This document shows, one piece after another, positions 1-8,715 of a DNA stretch of 64,000 bases. Source of the DNA: Bog-113 sp963752695 (GTDB lineage Bacteria; Acidobacteriota; Terriglobia; Bryobacterales; Bryobacteraceae); NCBI GenBank assembly GCA_963752695.1, contig CAVVZB010000002.1, positions 1,527,630-1,591,629 of the forward strand, given 5' to 3'. The position numbers and the translations under genes were made by a program. Position 1 is the first letter of the stretch. The number at the start of each line of letters is the position of its first letter. The notes below the pieces were generated by a model that was not told where the DNA came from, ran no database searches, and saw only the letters and a list, made by a program, of their open reading frames with translations.

Positions 1-3000
1 GCACGGCGTCTAAGTAGCCGGCGAGATACGCAGCGGCTTCGGCGGGGTGAACCAAGGAGTGCCATCCGACACCCCGGATTTGCTCCGCCGCGGCGCCGGT
101 GTAATCGAGATAGTACTGGTTCACATAGACATTGTTTCCATCGGGATCGTTCTGCCAGATTAGCGCCGCCGCGGTGTTGGCGAGAGTGCGAAATCTTTGC
201 TCGGAATGGCGGAGGGCCTCATCCACCGCAGCCCTTTCCAGAGCCACCCAGGTACGCTCGGCAGCTTCATTCACAAGCGCGATCTCCCGATGTGTCCATT
301 CGCGAGGCGTACCCTGCTGAAGGACCAGATTGGAAACCCATTGACCTCCCCTGAGCTGCGGAACTACAAGGGTTGACCTGCATTGCATCGCCAGGAACGC
401 GGCTTTGTGGTTGTCGTCGAGACCGGGCGCGGCAGTAATATCAGTGATGTTCAGCAGCCTTCCGGAGCGCAGTTCCTGGATCGACGATACGCCAAAATCG
501 CTGGTCCGGTAATTGCCGGCAGCGGGAAGAAAGCCATCGCGAGCGTACCCATTGCGGACGGCTGCAGTCTCGTCATCGGGGAGGATTTCGGCAAAAAAGA
601 CGCGATCCACGCCGAGTGCTTCGCCAATGACCCGGGCGGCGTTCTGCTGAATCGCCAACGCGTCAGAAAGAAGCCGCCATCCGTCGGTGAGTTTGAGCAA
701 GAACTCTTTGCGTTCCTCGCTCTCCCGGAGCGTCTCCTCGAATCGGGCGCGCTCCTGCGCCTCGGCATCGCGGGAAATGATGATGGCGGCAGTCTGGGTA
801 ATCAAATTGGCGAGCGCGAGATGCTGCGGTGTCGCCACCTGGGGCTCCCGCAGGTACATCGCAAAGGCACCCAGGGGCTTGTGTTCGTGGGTCTCCACCG
901 CGAAAGACCAGCAGCCGCGAAAATCGTGGCCCTCAGCCAAGTACAACAACGGCTTCCATAAAGGCTCAGAGGAGATATCTTGTGTTACACCGGCGACACC
1001 GGTAGCACCAGCCAACCCACAAGCTACCCGGTTATTAGCGACTGGCAGTTGATCCACCAGGGTGGTGTACGAAGAGGGCATGTCTCCCGCACCTGGAATC
1101 GGATGAAGGCGCTCTCCATCGGGATCGACAAAGAAGAACCCAGATCTTGCGACTCCCTTCATTTCGTCCGCGACGAGGCGGGAAAGGATGAACAGAGACT
1201 CGCCGAGCGGCGAGCCATTGATAGCGGACTGGAAGGCTTCCTTCTGCGCGCGCAAGCGCTTCTCATTCACGCGGATGCCCTCCTCCGCGCGCCTGTGTTG
1301 CGTAATATCGGTGAAGATTACAGCTACCTTGCGTTCGAGGGGCTCGCCAATCCGATAGGCATAAAGGCTAAATATACGGCCAAGTGCGACCGAGTCTTCC
1401 TCGAAACGAAGCGCTTCGCCGGTTATCGCGACGCGGCCGTAGATCGCCATCCACTTGGGCTCGATGTCTGGAGCAAGCTCACGGATAGTTCTGCCCTCGG
1501 CGCCATGAAGCCCGTTATTTAACTCGAAGGCGCGGTTGACTTGCAAGTAACGCCAATCGAGGGGCTGGTCGGCGTCGTCAAAGATCACCTGCAGGATACA
1601 GTAGCCTTCATCGATGGAGTCGAACAACGTTCGATATTTGTGCTCGCTTAGACGAAGGGCTTCTTCGGCCCGGGCGCGATCGGTGGCATCCCAAATCCGA
1701 GCCCCCGCTTCGCGCACCAACGCGATCTCGGCGGGTTTCCAGGTACGCGGCACCTTATCATGCCCGGTGAATCCCGCGCTATAAAGACCGTTTCTGAGTA
1801 GCGGGACGTTAAAGAAAGCGGAAACGCCGAGAGCTTTGTAAGCAGCTAATTCGCTCGCTGATAGCCCTTCCAGGGCTGTCACGTCGGCGACCTCCACAGC
1901 GGCGCCGGAGGCAAGTCTGTCGAATAACCCCTGCCCAAACCGCTGAAGCGGATGACGCCCGATCATGCTGGGAAGGTCCGGATCGCGGCGGTATTCCGCT
2001 TCTATTACGTGAGCCCAGTTCTGAGGCTCACCTTCCACCTGGAAATAAAAGGCGCGACTGAGCCCGAGCATTTCGGCGACCACCTGCACGCCCGCCCGCT
2101 GGATCGCTAATGGGTCGGAGATCCCACGCATGCTGTCGGTGAGCTTTAACAAGAGCGTCTTCCGTTGTTCGCTGTCACGCAGGGCAACTTCCGCCCGCTT
2201 CTGTGTGGTGATCTCGGTAAATGTGATTACCACCCCTTCGATGCGATCGTCCGTGCTTCGGTAAGGCAGCAGGCGCACCAGGTACCAACGTTCCCGGTCA
2301 TCGAAGATTTCGCGTTGAACCGGAATTAAGCTCATCAGCACATCTTGGGCGTCCTCCTGAAGATTGGGGTAGCCAAGCCGGTGTGTCAGATCGGAAATGG
2401 GGCGGCCCCGATCGGTGATCCGAATGTTATAGAGTTCCGCAACTTGCGGCGTAAAACGCATGATCCGCAGCTCACGATCCAGGAAAAGGGTGGCGATATC
2501 GGTAGCGGCAAGCAGGTTTTGCAAATCGCTGGAAAGCTGGGATAGCTCTTCTACCTTATGGCGGTTCTCCTGGTTAACGGTTTGCAGCTCTTCGTTGATG
2601 CTTTGCAGTTCTTCCTTGGAAGTCTCCAGCTCTTCCATGGTGGAGCGCAGTTCCTCATTGGTGGACTGCATCTCCTCATTGGCGGCCTTCATTTCCTCCT
2701 GGCTGGTTTCGTATTCCTCGATGATGGCTCGCAAACGCTGGGCCGCGGCCACGTCCTCATCCATTTCGAACTTAGAACCGTTAGCCCAACCATTCTGAGG
2801 TTGAATACCCTGCTCGGCCCCCACGCTTTGGGCACGCTGTTCTTCGAAGATCACCAGCACGTAGTCATCCCCGTCCGAGTCACCAGCAGGGGACACGTGC
2901 ATCACGACGGGCGTAACTTGCCCGTCGAAGCGCACAAAAATTGGCCTGGAATCCACCGGCTCTCTGGCGTCGCGAACCGATTGCAGAAGCGCCTGCAACT

Positions 3001-4735
3001 CAATCCGAAGTTCATCGCGAACGAGCCGGAGAACGTTCGAAGTGAGCTCTCCGCCCGGGTGAGTGAGGTAACGCCCGGCATGCTCGGATAGATGCGCCAG
3101 TCTGTTGTCCGGTCCTACCAGAATGCTGGGAGGAGCATATCGTTCCAAAAGGGTTTTGTGCAGCGAATGATAAGAATTATTGGGCGAGGTCTGGTCGCTC
3201 GATTGTAAGAGTTCTCCCATTGCGCGCGTGCGCGTCCCGGGGAAAACCGGGAGGCGAAGTTCCGGGACCGGCAGGTTACGCTTTTGGTAGATCCGAAGCT
3301 TTTTGTCTTCCGTGCGGAAAAGCTCCGAGGAGTCGATTGTTTCGGCTGATCCTAAGATCAAGTAACCGTTGCGGCAGAGTGCGTAGTGGAATAGATCAAT
3401 CACATCCCGCTGTACGGAGCGATCGAGATAAATCAGAAGATTCCGGCATGTAATCAGGTCCACCCGGGAAAATGGGGGATCGCCTAAAAGGTTATGAGGA
3501 GCGAAAACAACTGTTTCCCGCACCTCTTTGACGATGCGGAAGCCCCCGTTCTCCTTCCGAAAGAACCGTCTGATCCGTTCGGGGCTCACATCGGTCTCGA
3601 TATCCCCGGGATAAAATCCTTCGCGAGCCCCGTCCAGGGACCGTTTATGCAAGTCCGAGGCAAATATCTGGATTAATGGCGAACTATCCCGCCGTGCCGA
3701 CTCTTCCAGCAGCAGCATCGCGACCGAGTAGGCTTCTTCACCGGTGGCGCATCCCACCGACCACACGCGAATGGCGTCGTTGGCACCTTTCCCACTGAAC
3801 AGCTGCGGGATCACATCGTTTGCCAGCCGCTCAAAAACATCCGGATCGCGAAAAAAGCTAGTGACGTTGATCAACAAATCGTCACTTAACGCGCGGACCT
3901 CCGACAAACTCTCCCGCAGCTTTTCCAGGTATCGGTCGAAGCTGTCGATGTAGCTCAACTGCATGCGGCGTGCAATTCTTCTAAGAATCGTGGCTGGTTT
4001 ATACCGGTGAAAGTCGCGGTCTGTCCGAGCGCGCAGAATGGTTAAGACCTTGGGGAGTAGAACTCGTTCCAGGTAGGCTTGTTCTCCGCTGTCTTCAAAT
4101 ATGGCGACGCGTGGCCCGGCATTGGCGAGGCTAACCAAGGTTGACGCGATTTCCGCGATGGGCAGCACACGATCGACTAAGCCGGTGGCGATCGCGCTCT
4201 GGGGCATTCCGTCGAATTCCGCGTCATTTGGATCCTGAACCAGGATCAGCCCGCCCATGGCTTTGATCTCTTTGAGACCAAGCGTGCCGTCCGAGCCAGT
4301 GCCGGTGAGGATGACGCCGATGGAATGACCGTCATAAGTGGTTGCCAAGGTTCGGAAGAAATGATCGATCGGAGCCCGCTCCCTCCGATGTTCTTCAAGC
4401 TTGGTCAACCGAAGGTGCGTATCCACGGCGCTCAGATTGAAATTAGGGGGAATTACATAAACATTGTTGGGCTCAAGAGCCACGTTCTCCGTGACCTGCT
4501 GAACGGGAAACTTTACACTGGGCTGGAGCAGAGAAGCCAGCATGCTCTTATGCTCCGGTGATAAGTGAACGACGACGACGAAGGCCATACCGCTTTCGGC
4601 AGGCATCGCCTCAAAAAGCGTTTTGAGTGCTCCAAGCCCTCCGGCCGAAGCGCCAATGCCTACAACCGTCGGTTTCGCGGCAGCATTCCGGCGCTCTTGC
4701 GAACTTTCTGAGTCACTACGTTCGTCTTGAATCAC
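1..4735 (-). CDS. CheB-CheR-PAS-GAF signalling protein, C-terminus beyond window
   Basis: The frame is open from a GTG at 4735 (AAGGGAG ribosome site just upstream) to the left edge, so about 1,578 residues are visible and the end is missing. Domains in order are: a CheB methylesterase (residues about 20-200, with GASAGG, the VVHLSPEH histidine and the TGTGSDGT aspartate motifs); a CheR methyltransferase (about 240-480, with GCATGEEAYS and ITCRNLLIYL); a long Glu/Gln-rich coiled coil (about 645-730); then alternating PAS and GAF domains to the edge. Proteins of this build normally end in a histidine kinase, which would lie outside the window. It probably senses a cytoplasmic signal and modifies chemoreceptor-like partners, but no receptor or CheA gene is visible here. 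The next gene upstream is another sensor kinase on the same strand. Confidence 0.93.
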   Translation of the reverse strand, partial: MIQDERSDSESSQERRNAAAKPTVVGIGASAGGLGALKTLFEAMPAESGMAFVVVVHLSPEHKSMLASLLQPSVKFPVQQVTENVALEPNNVYVIPPNFNLSAVDTHLRLTKLEEHRRERAPIDHFFRTLATTYDGHSIGVILTGTGSDGTLGLKEIKAMGGLILVQDPNDAEFDGMPQSAIATGLVDRVLPIAEIASTLVSLANAGPRVAIFEDSGEQAYLERVLLPKVLTILRARTDRDFHRYKPATILRRIARRMQLSYIDSFDRYLEKLRESLSEVRALSDDLLINVTSFFRDPDVFERLANDVIPQLFSGKGANDAIRVWSVGCATGEEAYSVAMLLLEESARRDSSPLIQIFASDLHKRSLDGAREGFYPGDIETDVSPERIRRFFRKENGGFRIVKEVRETVVFAPHNLLGDPPFSRVDLITCRNLLIYLDRSVQRDVIDLFHYALCRNGYLILGSAETIDSSELFRTEDKKLRIYQKRNLPVPELRLPVFPGTRTRAMGELLQSSDQTSPNNSYHSLHKTLLERYAPPSILVGPDNRLAHLSEHAGRYLTHPGGELTSNVLRLVRDELRIELQALLQSVRDAREPVDSRPIFVRFDGQVTPVVMHVSPAGDSDGDDYVLVIFEEQRAQSVGAEQGIQPQNGWANGSKFEMDEDVAAAQRLRAIIEEYETSQEEMKAANEEMQSTNEELRSTMEELETSKEELQSINEELQTVNQENRHKVEELSQLSSDLQNLLAATDIATLFLDRELRIMRFTPQVAELYNIRITDRGRPISDLTHRLGYPNLQEDAQDVLMSLIPVQREIFDDRERWYLVRLLPYRSTDDRIEGVVITFTEITTQKRAEVALRDSEQRKTLLLKLTDSMRGISDPLAIQRAGVQVVAEMLGLSRAFYFQVEGEPQNWAHVIEAEYRRDPDLPSMIGRHPLQRFGQGLFDRLASGAAVEVADVTALEGLSASELAAYKALGVSAFFNVPLLRNGLYSAGFTGHDKVPRTWKPAEIALVREAGARIWDATDRARAEEALRLSEHKYRTLFDSIDEGYCILQVIFDDADQPLDWRYLQVNRAFELNNGLHGAEGRTIRELAPDIEPKWMAIYGRVAITGEALRFEEDSVALGRIFSLYAYRIGEPLERKVAVIFTDITQHRRAEEGIRVNEKRLRAQKEAFQSAINGSPLGESLFILSRLVADEMKGVARSGFFFVDPDGERLHPIPGAGDMPSSYTTLVDQLPVANNRVACGLAGATGVAGVTQDISSEPLWKPLLYLAEGHDFRGCWSFAVETHEHKPLGAFAMYLREPQVATPQHLALANLITQTAAIIISRDAEAQERARFEETLRESEERKEFLLKLTDGWRLLSDALAIQQNAARVIGEALGVDRVFFAEILPDDETAAVRNGYARDGFLPAAGNYRTSDFGVSSIQELRSGRLLNITDITAAPGLDDNHKAAFLAMQCRSTLVVPQLRGGQWVSNLVLQQGTPREWTHREIALVNEAAERTWVALERAAVDEALRHSEQRFRTLANTAAALIWQNDPDGNNVYVNQYYLDYTGAAAEQIRGVGWHSLVHPAEAAAYLAGYLDAV

Positions 4736-4878
4736 AAAGATCTCCCTTGCGCCAAACTGAGCGGGCCTAGTCCCGGGTAGTTCCCGAAGCTAAGCGGATA
4801 AGCAAGGAATGGCAACCGGCTCCCCAAATATAAACCAGGAGGGTAAGCCACTTGTGGTTCTTGGATGGAAACCGTTGA

Positions 4879-6306
4879 TCAGGAAGGAAAGAACAGGGTG
4901 AAAACAGACCCTTTGCCAGGCTTGGTTTCCACGGTCACCGTTCCGCCATGCGCGCGCATGATGCCCTGGACGGCAGCCAGACCCAGGCCGCGGCCCAGAA
5001 GCTTCGTTGAGAAGAAGGGATCGAAAATCTTCGGCAGGATTTCGCTGGGGATGCCATGACCGGTATCTTCTACCCGAAGCACGACTCCCGGAGCGTCGCC
5101 GGCGGGTTCGGCCGAAAGACAGATTGCGCCCGGGTTGGAATCGATCGCCTCGGCGGCGTTGAGCACCAAGTTAAGGATGACTTCCTTAACTTGGCTCGGG
5201 TCGGCCTCTACGCTCGGAAGGCTGGCGGGCACACGAATGGAAAAGCTGACGTGCTCAGCAACGGCGGCTCTCAATAGACCCGTGAGTCCCTGAATGATTG
5301 CGACAAAATTGACCGTTTGCCGCCGCGAACCGGAATTTCCGGCATAGGCCTGCAATTGCGAAGTGAGTTTCGCCATTCTTCGCGCCGCTTCGTATGACTC
5401 TCTCAAGAGAAGTTGCGCTTCATCGTCATCGGGAAGCCCTTGCTTGGCGAGGCCGATGTTACCGATAACCACGGTAAGCAGGTTATTGAAATCGTGCGCC
5501 GTACCCGCCGCAAGAACGCCGACGCTTTCCCACTTTCGCGACTGTTCCAACTTCAATGCCTCAGTTACATCGCGAAGCAGGGAGAGCGCGCCGAGGAAAC
5601 GGCCGCCCGCCCAGAGAGGCGTTACTATTTCTTCGACGAGAATTGGTTGCTTGGAGCGCCCGTGCAGAAAGAACTGCTGCTTGGGCATCCCCGACCGGGA
5701 ATCACTCACGGTTTTGATCCTTAAAGGAGCAGGCGACTGTTGTTCAGGGGATGAGAGCCGAAGCACCTTTTCAACGGGATTGCCGGATGCTTGTGCGAGC
5801 GACCAGCCGGTCATGGACTCAGCCTGCGCGTTCAAGTACATTACCGCCCCTTGCGGGTCAACGGCGACAACACCCTCAGTGATGTTGCCAAGCAGAGCAC
5901 TCAGCCATTCATGCGATTGCAAAACCTGACTTAATTCATTGTGCTGCCGAAGCGCGATGCGAATCGCAACTCGGAGTTCTTCCATTCGGATGGGTTTCGT
6001 TAGATGCGCGAACACTCCGGACTGGACCGAGCGTCTTAGCGTTTCCGTATCAGCGTAAGCGGTCAAGTAGATGATCGGAATTGACCATCTAGTCCGCAGT
6101 TCCTGAGCAACGGTAATTCCATCAACGCGCCCGCCAAGTTTAATGTCCATCAGGGCGAGATCGGGCTTCTGCCGCGCCGCCATTTCCATTGCGGATTCAG
6201 CGGTATGGGCTACGCTGACTTCGTATCCCATACTTTTGACCGACTGGCGGATATCGAGAGCTATTACCTGGTCGTCTTCAACCACCAGGATTTGCGGAGT
6301 AGCCAC
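4879..6306 (-). CDS. Hybrid response regulator / PAS / histidine kinase
   Basis: A soluble 475-residue signalling protein. An N-terminal receiver domain (about 1-120) has acidic DD at 11-12, the likely phosphoacceptor D54 in LMDIKLGG and the conserved lysine near 104. A PAS domain follows (about 130-245). The kinase core carries the NtrB-like H-box GTAHDFNNLL (H271), an N-box (LNLVLNAAEA) and G-boxes ending in GRGLGLAAVQG. There are no membrane segments. The order REC-PAS-kinase suggests a relay component that receives phosphate or is tuned by another kinase. It sits 143 bp upstream of the CheB-CheR giant on the same strand, so the two may share a pathway; that link rests on position only. 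Confidence 0.93.
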   Translation of the reverse strand: MATPQILVVEDDQVIALDIRQSVKSMGYEVSVAHTAESAMEMAARQKPDLALMDIKLGGRVDGITVAQELRTRWSIPIIYLTAYADTETLRRSVQSGVFAHLTKPIRMEELRVAIRIALRQHNELSQVLQSHEWLSALLGNITEGVVAVDPQGAVMYLNAQAESMTGWSLAQASGNPVEKVLRLSSPEQQSPAPLRIKTVSDSRSGMPKQQFFLHGRSKQPILVEEIVTPLWAGGRFLGALSLLRDVTEALKLEQSRKWESVGVLAAGTAHDFNNLLTVVIGNIGLAKQGLPDDDEAQLLLRESYEAARRMAKLTSQLQAYAGNSGSRRQTVNFVAIIQGLTGLLRAAVAEHVSFSIRVPASLPSVEADPSQVKEVILNLVLNAAEAIDSNPGAICLSAEPAGDAPGVVLRVEDTGHGIPSEILPKIFDPFFSTKLLGRGLGLAAVQGIMRAHGGTVTVETKPGKGSVFTLFFPS

Positions 6307-6447
6307 GGGGATACTTTAGCAATTTACTTGCAAGATTCCTGAAAGGTACCTTGGTGAGTATCGTTTTGGCGTCCGGTTCGCAGTTGTATGAGGCGGCGCA
6401 AAGCCAGAGTAAGTTATACATACGTAACGCAATTTGAGACACGCAGC

Positions 6448-6924
6448 TTAAAAATCGGTCAACGGGCGGCGAAGCTCCGTAACCCACTTGTCTGGGTCTG
6501 AACTTGATTCCGGGCCTGTCAAATAAATCTCGAAGAAGTCCCCGGCGACGACGTGATCACCTGCGCCAATCCACTGGTCGAACTTGCTCCATGCGGCGGC
6601 GAGGCCGGAGGGACCGTCGTAGGGCCCCCGCTGAAACGCGCGCGCCATTCGCCCGGCTGGCATCTCTTGACAGGACACGCGGCCAACGGCCGTCACGGGC
6701 TCAGCGATCGGCACGCAGACCTGAAAATCGAACTCCTTCGCGTCCCTTCGTAGATGATGAGTGGACCACGGGCCCGCCGGCCGGATGCCTTGGGCCTGAA
6801 CAGCACCCATGAGTTCTGCGAGCGCGGGACCGATGGCGGTACGCATCTCACTTCGAGGAATTTTGAGGTGAATGACGGCGGCTAGTTGCTTGTCCGTCTG
6901 GATAATTTCGGGAGTATCGATCAT
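6448..6924 (-). CDS. GyrI-like / AraC effector-binding domain protein
   Basis: 158 residues forming a single GyrI-like (effector-binding, SHV) fold: an N-terminal strand-rich half, the HLKIPRSEM segment, a central PAGRMARAFQRGPYDG strand-turn that is typical of the family, and a C-terminal FEIYLTGP strand ending the domain. No DNA-binding domain is attached, so it is a stand-alone ligand-binding protein rather than a complete AraC or MerR regulator. Such proteins bind small aromatic or hydrophobic ligands, and some have been found to hydrolyse them; the ligand here is unknown. AGAGGG lies about six bases before the ATG. It follows the binding-protein gene on the same strand by 28 bp and may be co-transcribed with it. 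Confidence 0.82.
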   Translation of the reverse strand: MIDTPEIIQTDKQLAAVIHLKIPRSEMRTAIGPALAELMGAVQAQGIRPAGPWSTHHLRRDAKEFDFQVCVPIAEPVTAVGRVSCQEMPAGRMARAFQRGPYDGPSGLAAAWSKFDQWIGAGDHVVAGDFFEIYLTGPESSSDPDKWVTELRRPLTDF

Positions 6925-6952
6925 TTGTGTCCCTCTCCGTCATCGGGGCAAT

Positions 6953-7933
6953 TTACTTCAAATACTTGCCTAGGTCCGGAAACAAAAGGGCGTGGATTTC
7001 CGGCTTCGACAGGTCCGTTTTGGTCACGACAATACCAGGAAGCTCGATCAGTTTGTTGGGCTGTGTTCCCTGTAGCTTGAGCGCGAGAGTCTCCACCGCC
7101 TGAAACCCCATGCGGAAAGGGTCCTGGGCGACCAGTGCGTCGATGGTGCCGTTCTGGAGATCGTCAACTAGACCTTGGCTAGCGTCGAAAGCCACAAAAC
7201 GGAGATGTCCGTTGAGCCCCCGCGACTTCAAGGCCTGAGAAGCACCGACCGAAGACGGTTCCGAAGACGCGAAGATGCCGGCCAGACCGGGATTCGCGGT
7301 AAGAATATCTTCCGTGACCGCCAAGGCCTTGGCGCGGTCAGACATACTGAACTGCTTAGCGATGATTTGAATGCCGGGAAACTCTCGCGCGATCACATCC
7401 TCAAAGCCCCGCTCCCGCTCGCCTGTGGAAGCGCTGCCGGGAGCATGCATGATCTCAGCGGCGGTGCCTTTACCGTGCAGCAGTTGAGCTAAGTGGCGGG
7501 CGGCTTTTTGACCCGCTTCGAAGTTGTTCGTGGCGACGAACGTCATGTAGTTGTGCGAGGTAACACCGGAGTCGAATATGGTGACCGGGATGTGCGCTTC
7601 GGCGGCGCGGTCGAGCGAGTGATTCAATGCGTCGCGTTCCGAGGCCGCGATCGCTATGGCGTCCATGTGCCGGGCGATCATCGAATCGACAATTTGAATT
7701 TGCCGGCTGTAATCGGTCTCCGAAGCAGCGCCCGTCCAGAGAACTTCGACTTGATATTTTTCGCCGGCGGCTAGCGCGCCCGCTTGCACCGATTGCCAAT
7801 AAATACTCGACGTGGCCTTGGGGATGACAGCGATTCGCTTTTTCGTGCCCCGGTTGCAGGCGCTGGAAAAACAAGCAATGGAAGCGAGAAGCAGCGCGAG
7901 CGCGGCACGGCTAGCGCGCAAGCCAGCCGCCAT
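6953..7933 (-). CDS. Periplasmic sugar-binding lipoprotein (RbsB-like)
   Basis: 326 residues. The N-terminus is a lipoprotein signal: a hydrophobic stretch followed by a CFSSAC-type lipobox. The rest is a type I periplasmic binding fold (Peripla_BP_4), with the family's opening strand (RIAVIPKATSSIYW), IDAIAIAASE, the hinge-side IFASSEPS and a late VAQDPFRMGFQAVETL motif. Proteins of this class bring ribose, galactose or related molecules to ABC importers or to sensor proteins. No permease or ATPase gene is adjacent, so it may serve a distant transporter or act as a signal receptor. Its start overlaps the end of the upstream SDR gene by 23 bp, which implies a shared transcript and translational coupling. 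Confidence 0.88.
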   Translation of the reverse strand: MAAGLRASRAALALLLASIACFSSACNRGTKKRIAVIPKATSSIYWQSVQAGALAAGEKYQVEVLWTGAASETDYSRQIQIVDSMIARHMDAIAIAASERDALNHSLDRAAEAHIPVTIFDSGVTSHNYMTFVATNNFEAGQKAARHLAQLLHGKGTAAEIMHAPGSASTGERERGFEDVIAREFPGIQIIAKQFSMSDRAKALAVTEDILTANPGLAGIFASSEPSSVGASQALKSRGLNGHLRFVAFDASQGLVDDLQNGTIDALVAQDPFRMGFQAVETLALKLQGTQPNKLIELPGIVVTKTDLSKPEIHALLFPDLGKYLK

Positions 7934-8669
7934 CGATCACTATGTCGGTTCCGGTGATGAATCCTGCGTCCTCGGAGCAAAGATGAGCCGCGAGAGCGCC
8001 CACTTCTTCCACCCGTCCCCAACGGCCTAGAGGGATGGCGGAGACAAACTGCTGGTTGAGCGTTTCATCGTCCATGATGCGCCGGTTCATTTCTGTGCCG
8101 AACGGCCCGGGGCTGATGGAATTGACCGTGATGGCTTCTGGGGCCAGTTCGAGGGCGAGTGCGCGCGTGATGCCCAGCATGGCGGATTTACTGCAAGAGT
8201 ACGCAGACCGTTCCGGGATGGAAACGTGCGCCATGATCGACGCCAGATTGATAATCCGCCCGTAGCCAGTCCCCATCATGTGCGGGATGAACGCACGGCA
8301 CATGAGAAACACGCTGCTGACGTTGGTGTTCTGCACGCTGGTCCACTCGGCAAGCGTGAAATCGACCAGCTTCTTGCGAATGTTGATTCCGGCGTTGTTA
8401 ACCAGGATCTGCACCGGCCCGAGCGCCCCGTGGATCTCCCGTTCGATCCGCGCCACATCTTCCTCGCTGGTTACATCCGCGGTGAAGACGCGTGCGTCGC
8501 CCCCTGCGGCAATGGCTTCGCCGGCGACGGTTTCCAACTTCTCGCGATCGCGGGCAACCAGAGCAAGCCGCGCTCCCTCGGACGCAAGAGCGAGAGCCAT
8601 CGCGCGTCCCAAACCGCGGCTGGCGCCCGTGATTACCGCAACTTTACCTTGGAGACGTAGAGAGTTCAT
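7911..8669 (-). CDS. SDR-family oxidoreductase (FabG-like)
   Basis: A classical short-chain dehydrogenase. It has the glycine-rich cofactor motif TGASRGLGRAMA, NNAG at the end of beta-4, a catalytic serine in NLASIM, the YSCSK catalytic Tyr/Lys pair, and a C-terminal TGTDIVIDGGW tail. It probably reduces or oxidises a sugar-type alcohol using NAD(P). I place the start at the internal ATG (8669), which gives 252 residues beginning just before the Rossmann strand. An ATG at 8717 would add 16 unlikely residues and collide with the divergent FHA gene start at 8716. The end runs 23 bp into the binding-protein gene, suggesting joint use in sugar metabolism. Confidence 0.9.
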   Translation of the reverse strand: MNSLRLQGKVAVITGASRGLGRAMALALASEGARLALVARDREKLETVAGEAIAAGGDARVFTADVTSEEDVARIEREIHGALGPVQILVNNAGINIRKKLVDFTLAEWTSVQNTNVSSVFLMCRAFIPHMMGTGYGRIINLASIMAHVSIPERSAYSCSKSAMLGITRALALELAPEAITVNSISPGPFGTEMNRRIMDDETLNQQFVSAIPLGRWGRVEEVGALAAHLCSEDAGFITGTDIVIDGGWLAR

Positions 8670-8715
8670 AGGAATCGATTGGATTGTATCGCGTAGGAAG
8701 ACTAGACTAGCTGAC

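Noticed and set aside
383..3091. Several long plus-strand frames (383-961, 980-1522, 2558-3091)
   Set aside because: They lie opposite the continuous CheB-CheR-PAS-GAF frame, have no recognisable domains and look like its antisense shadows.
8278..8715. N-terminal extension of the FHA-GAF-PP2C protein
   Set aside because: It runs antisense through the SDR gene; the FHA domain begins at the ATG at 8716.
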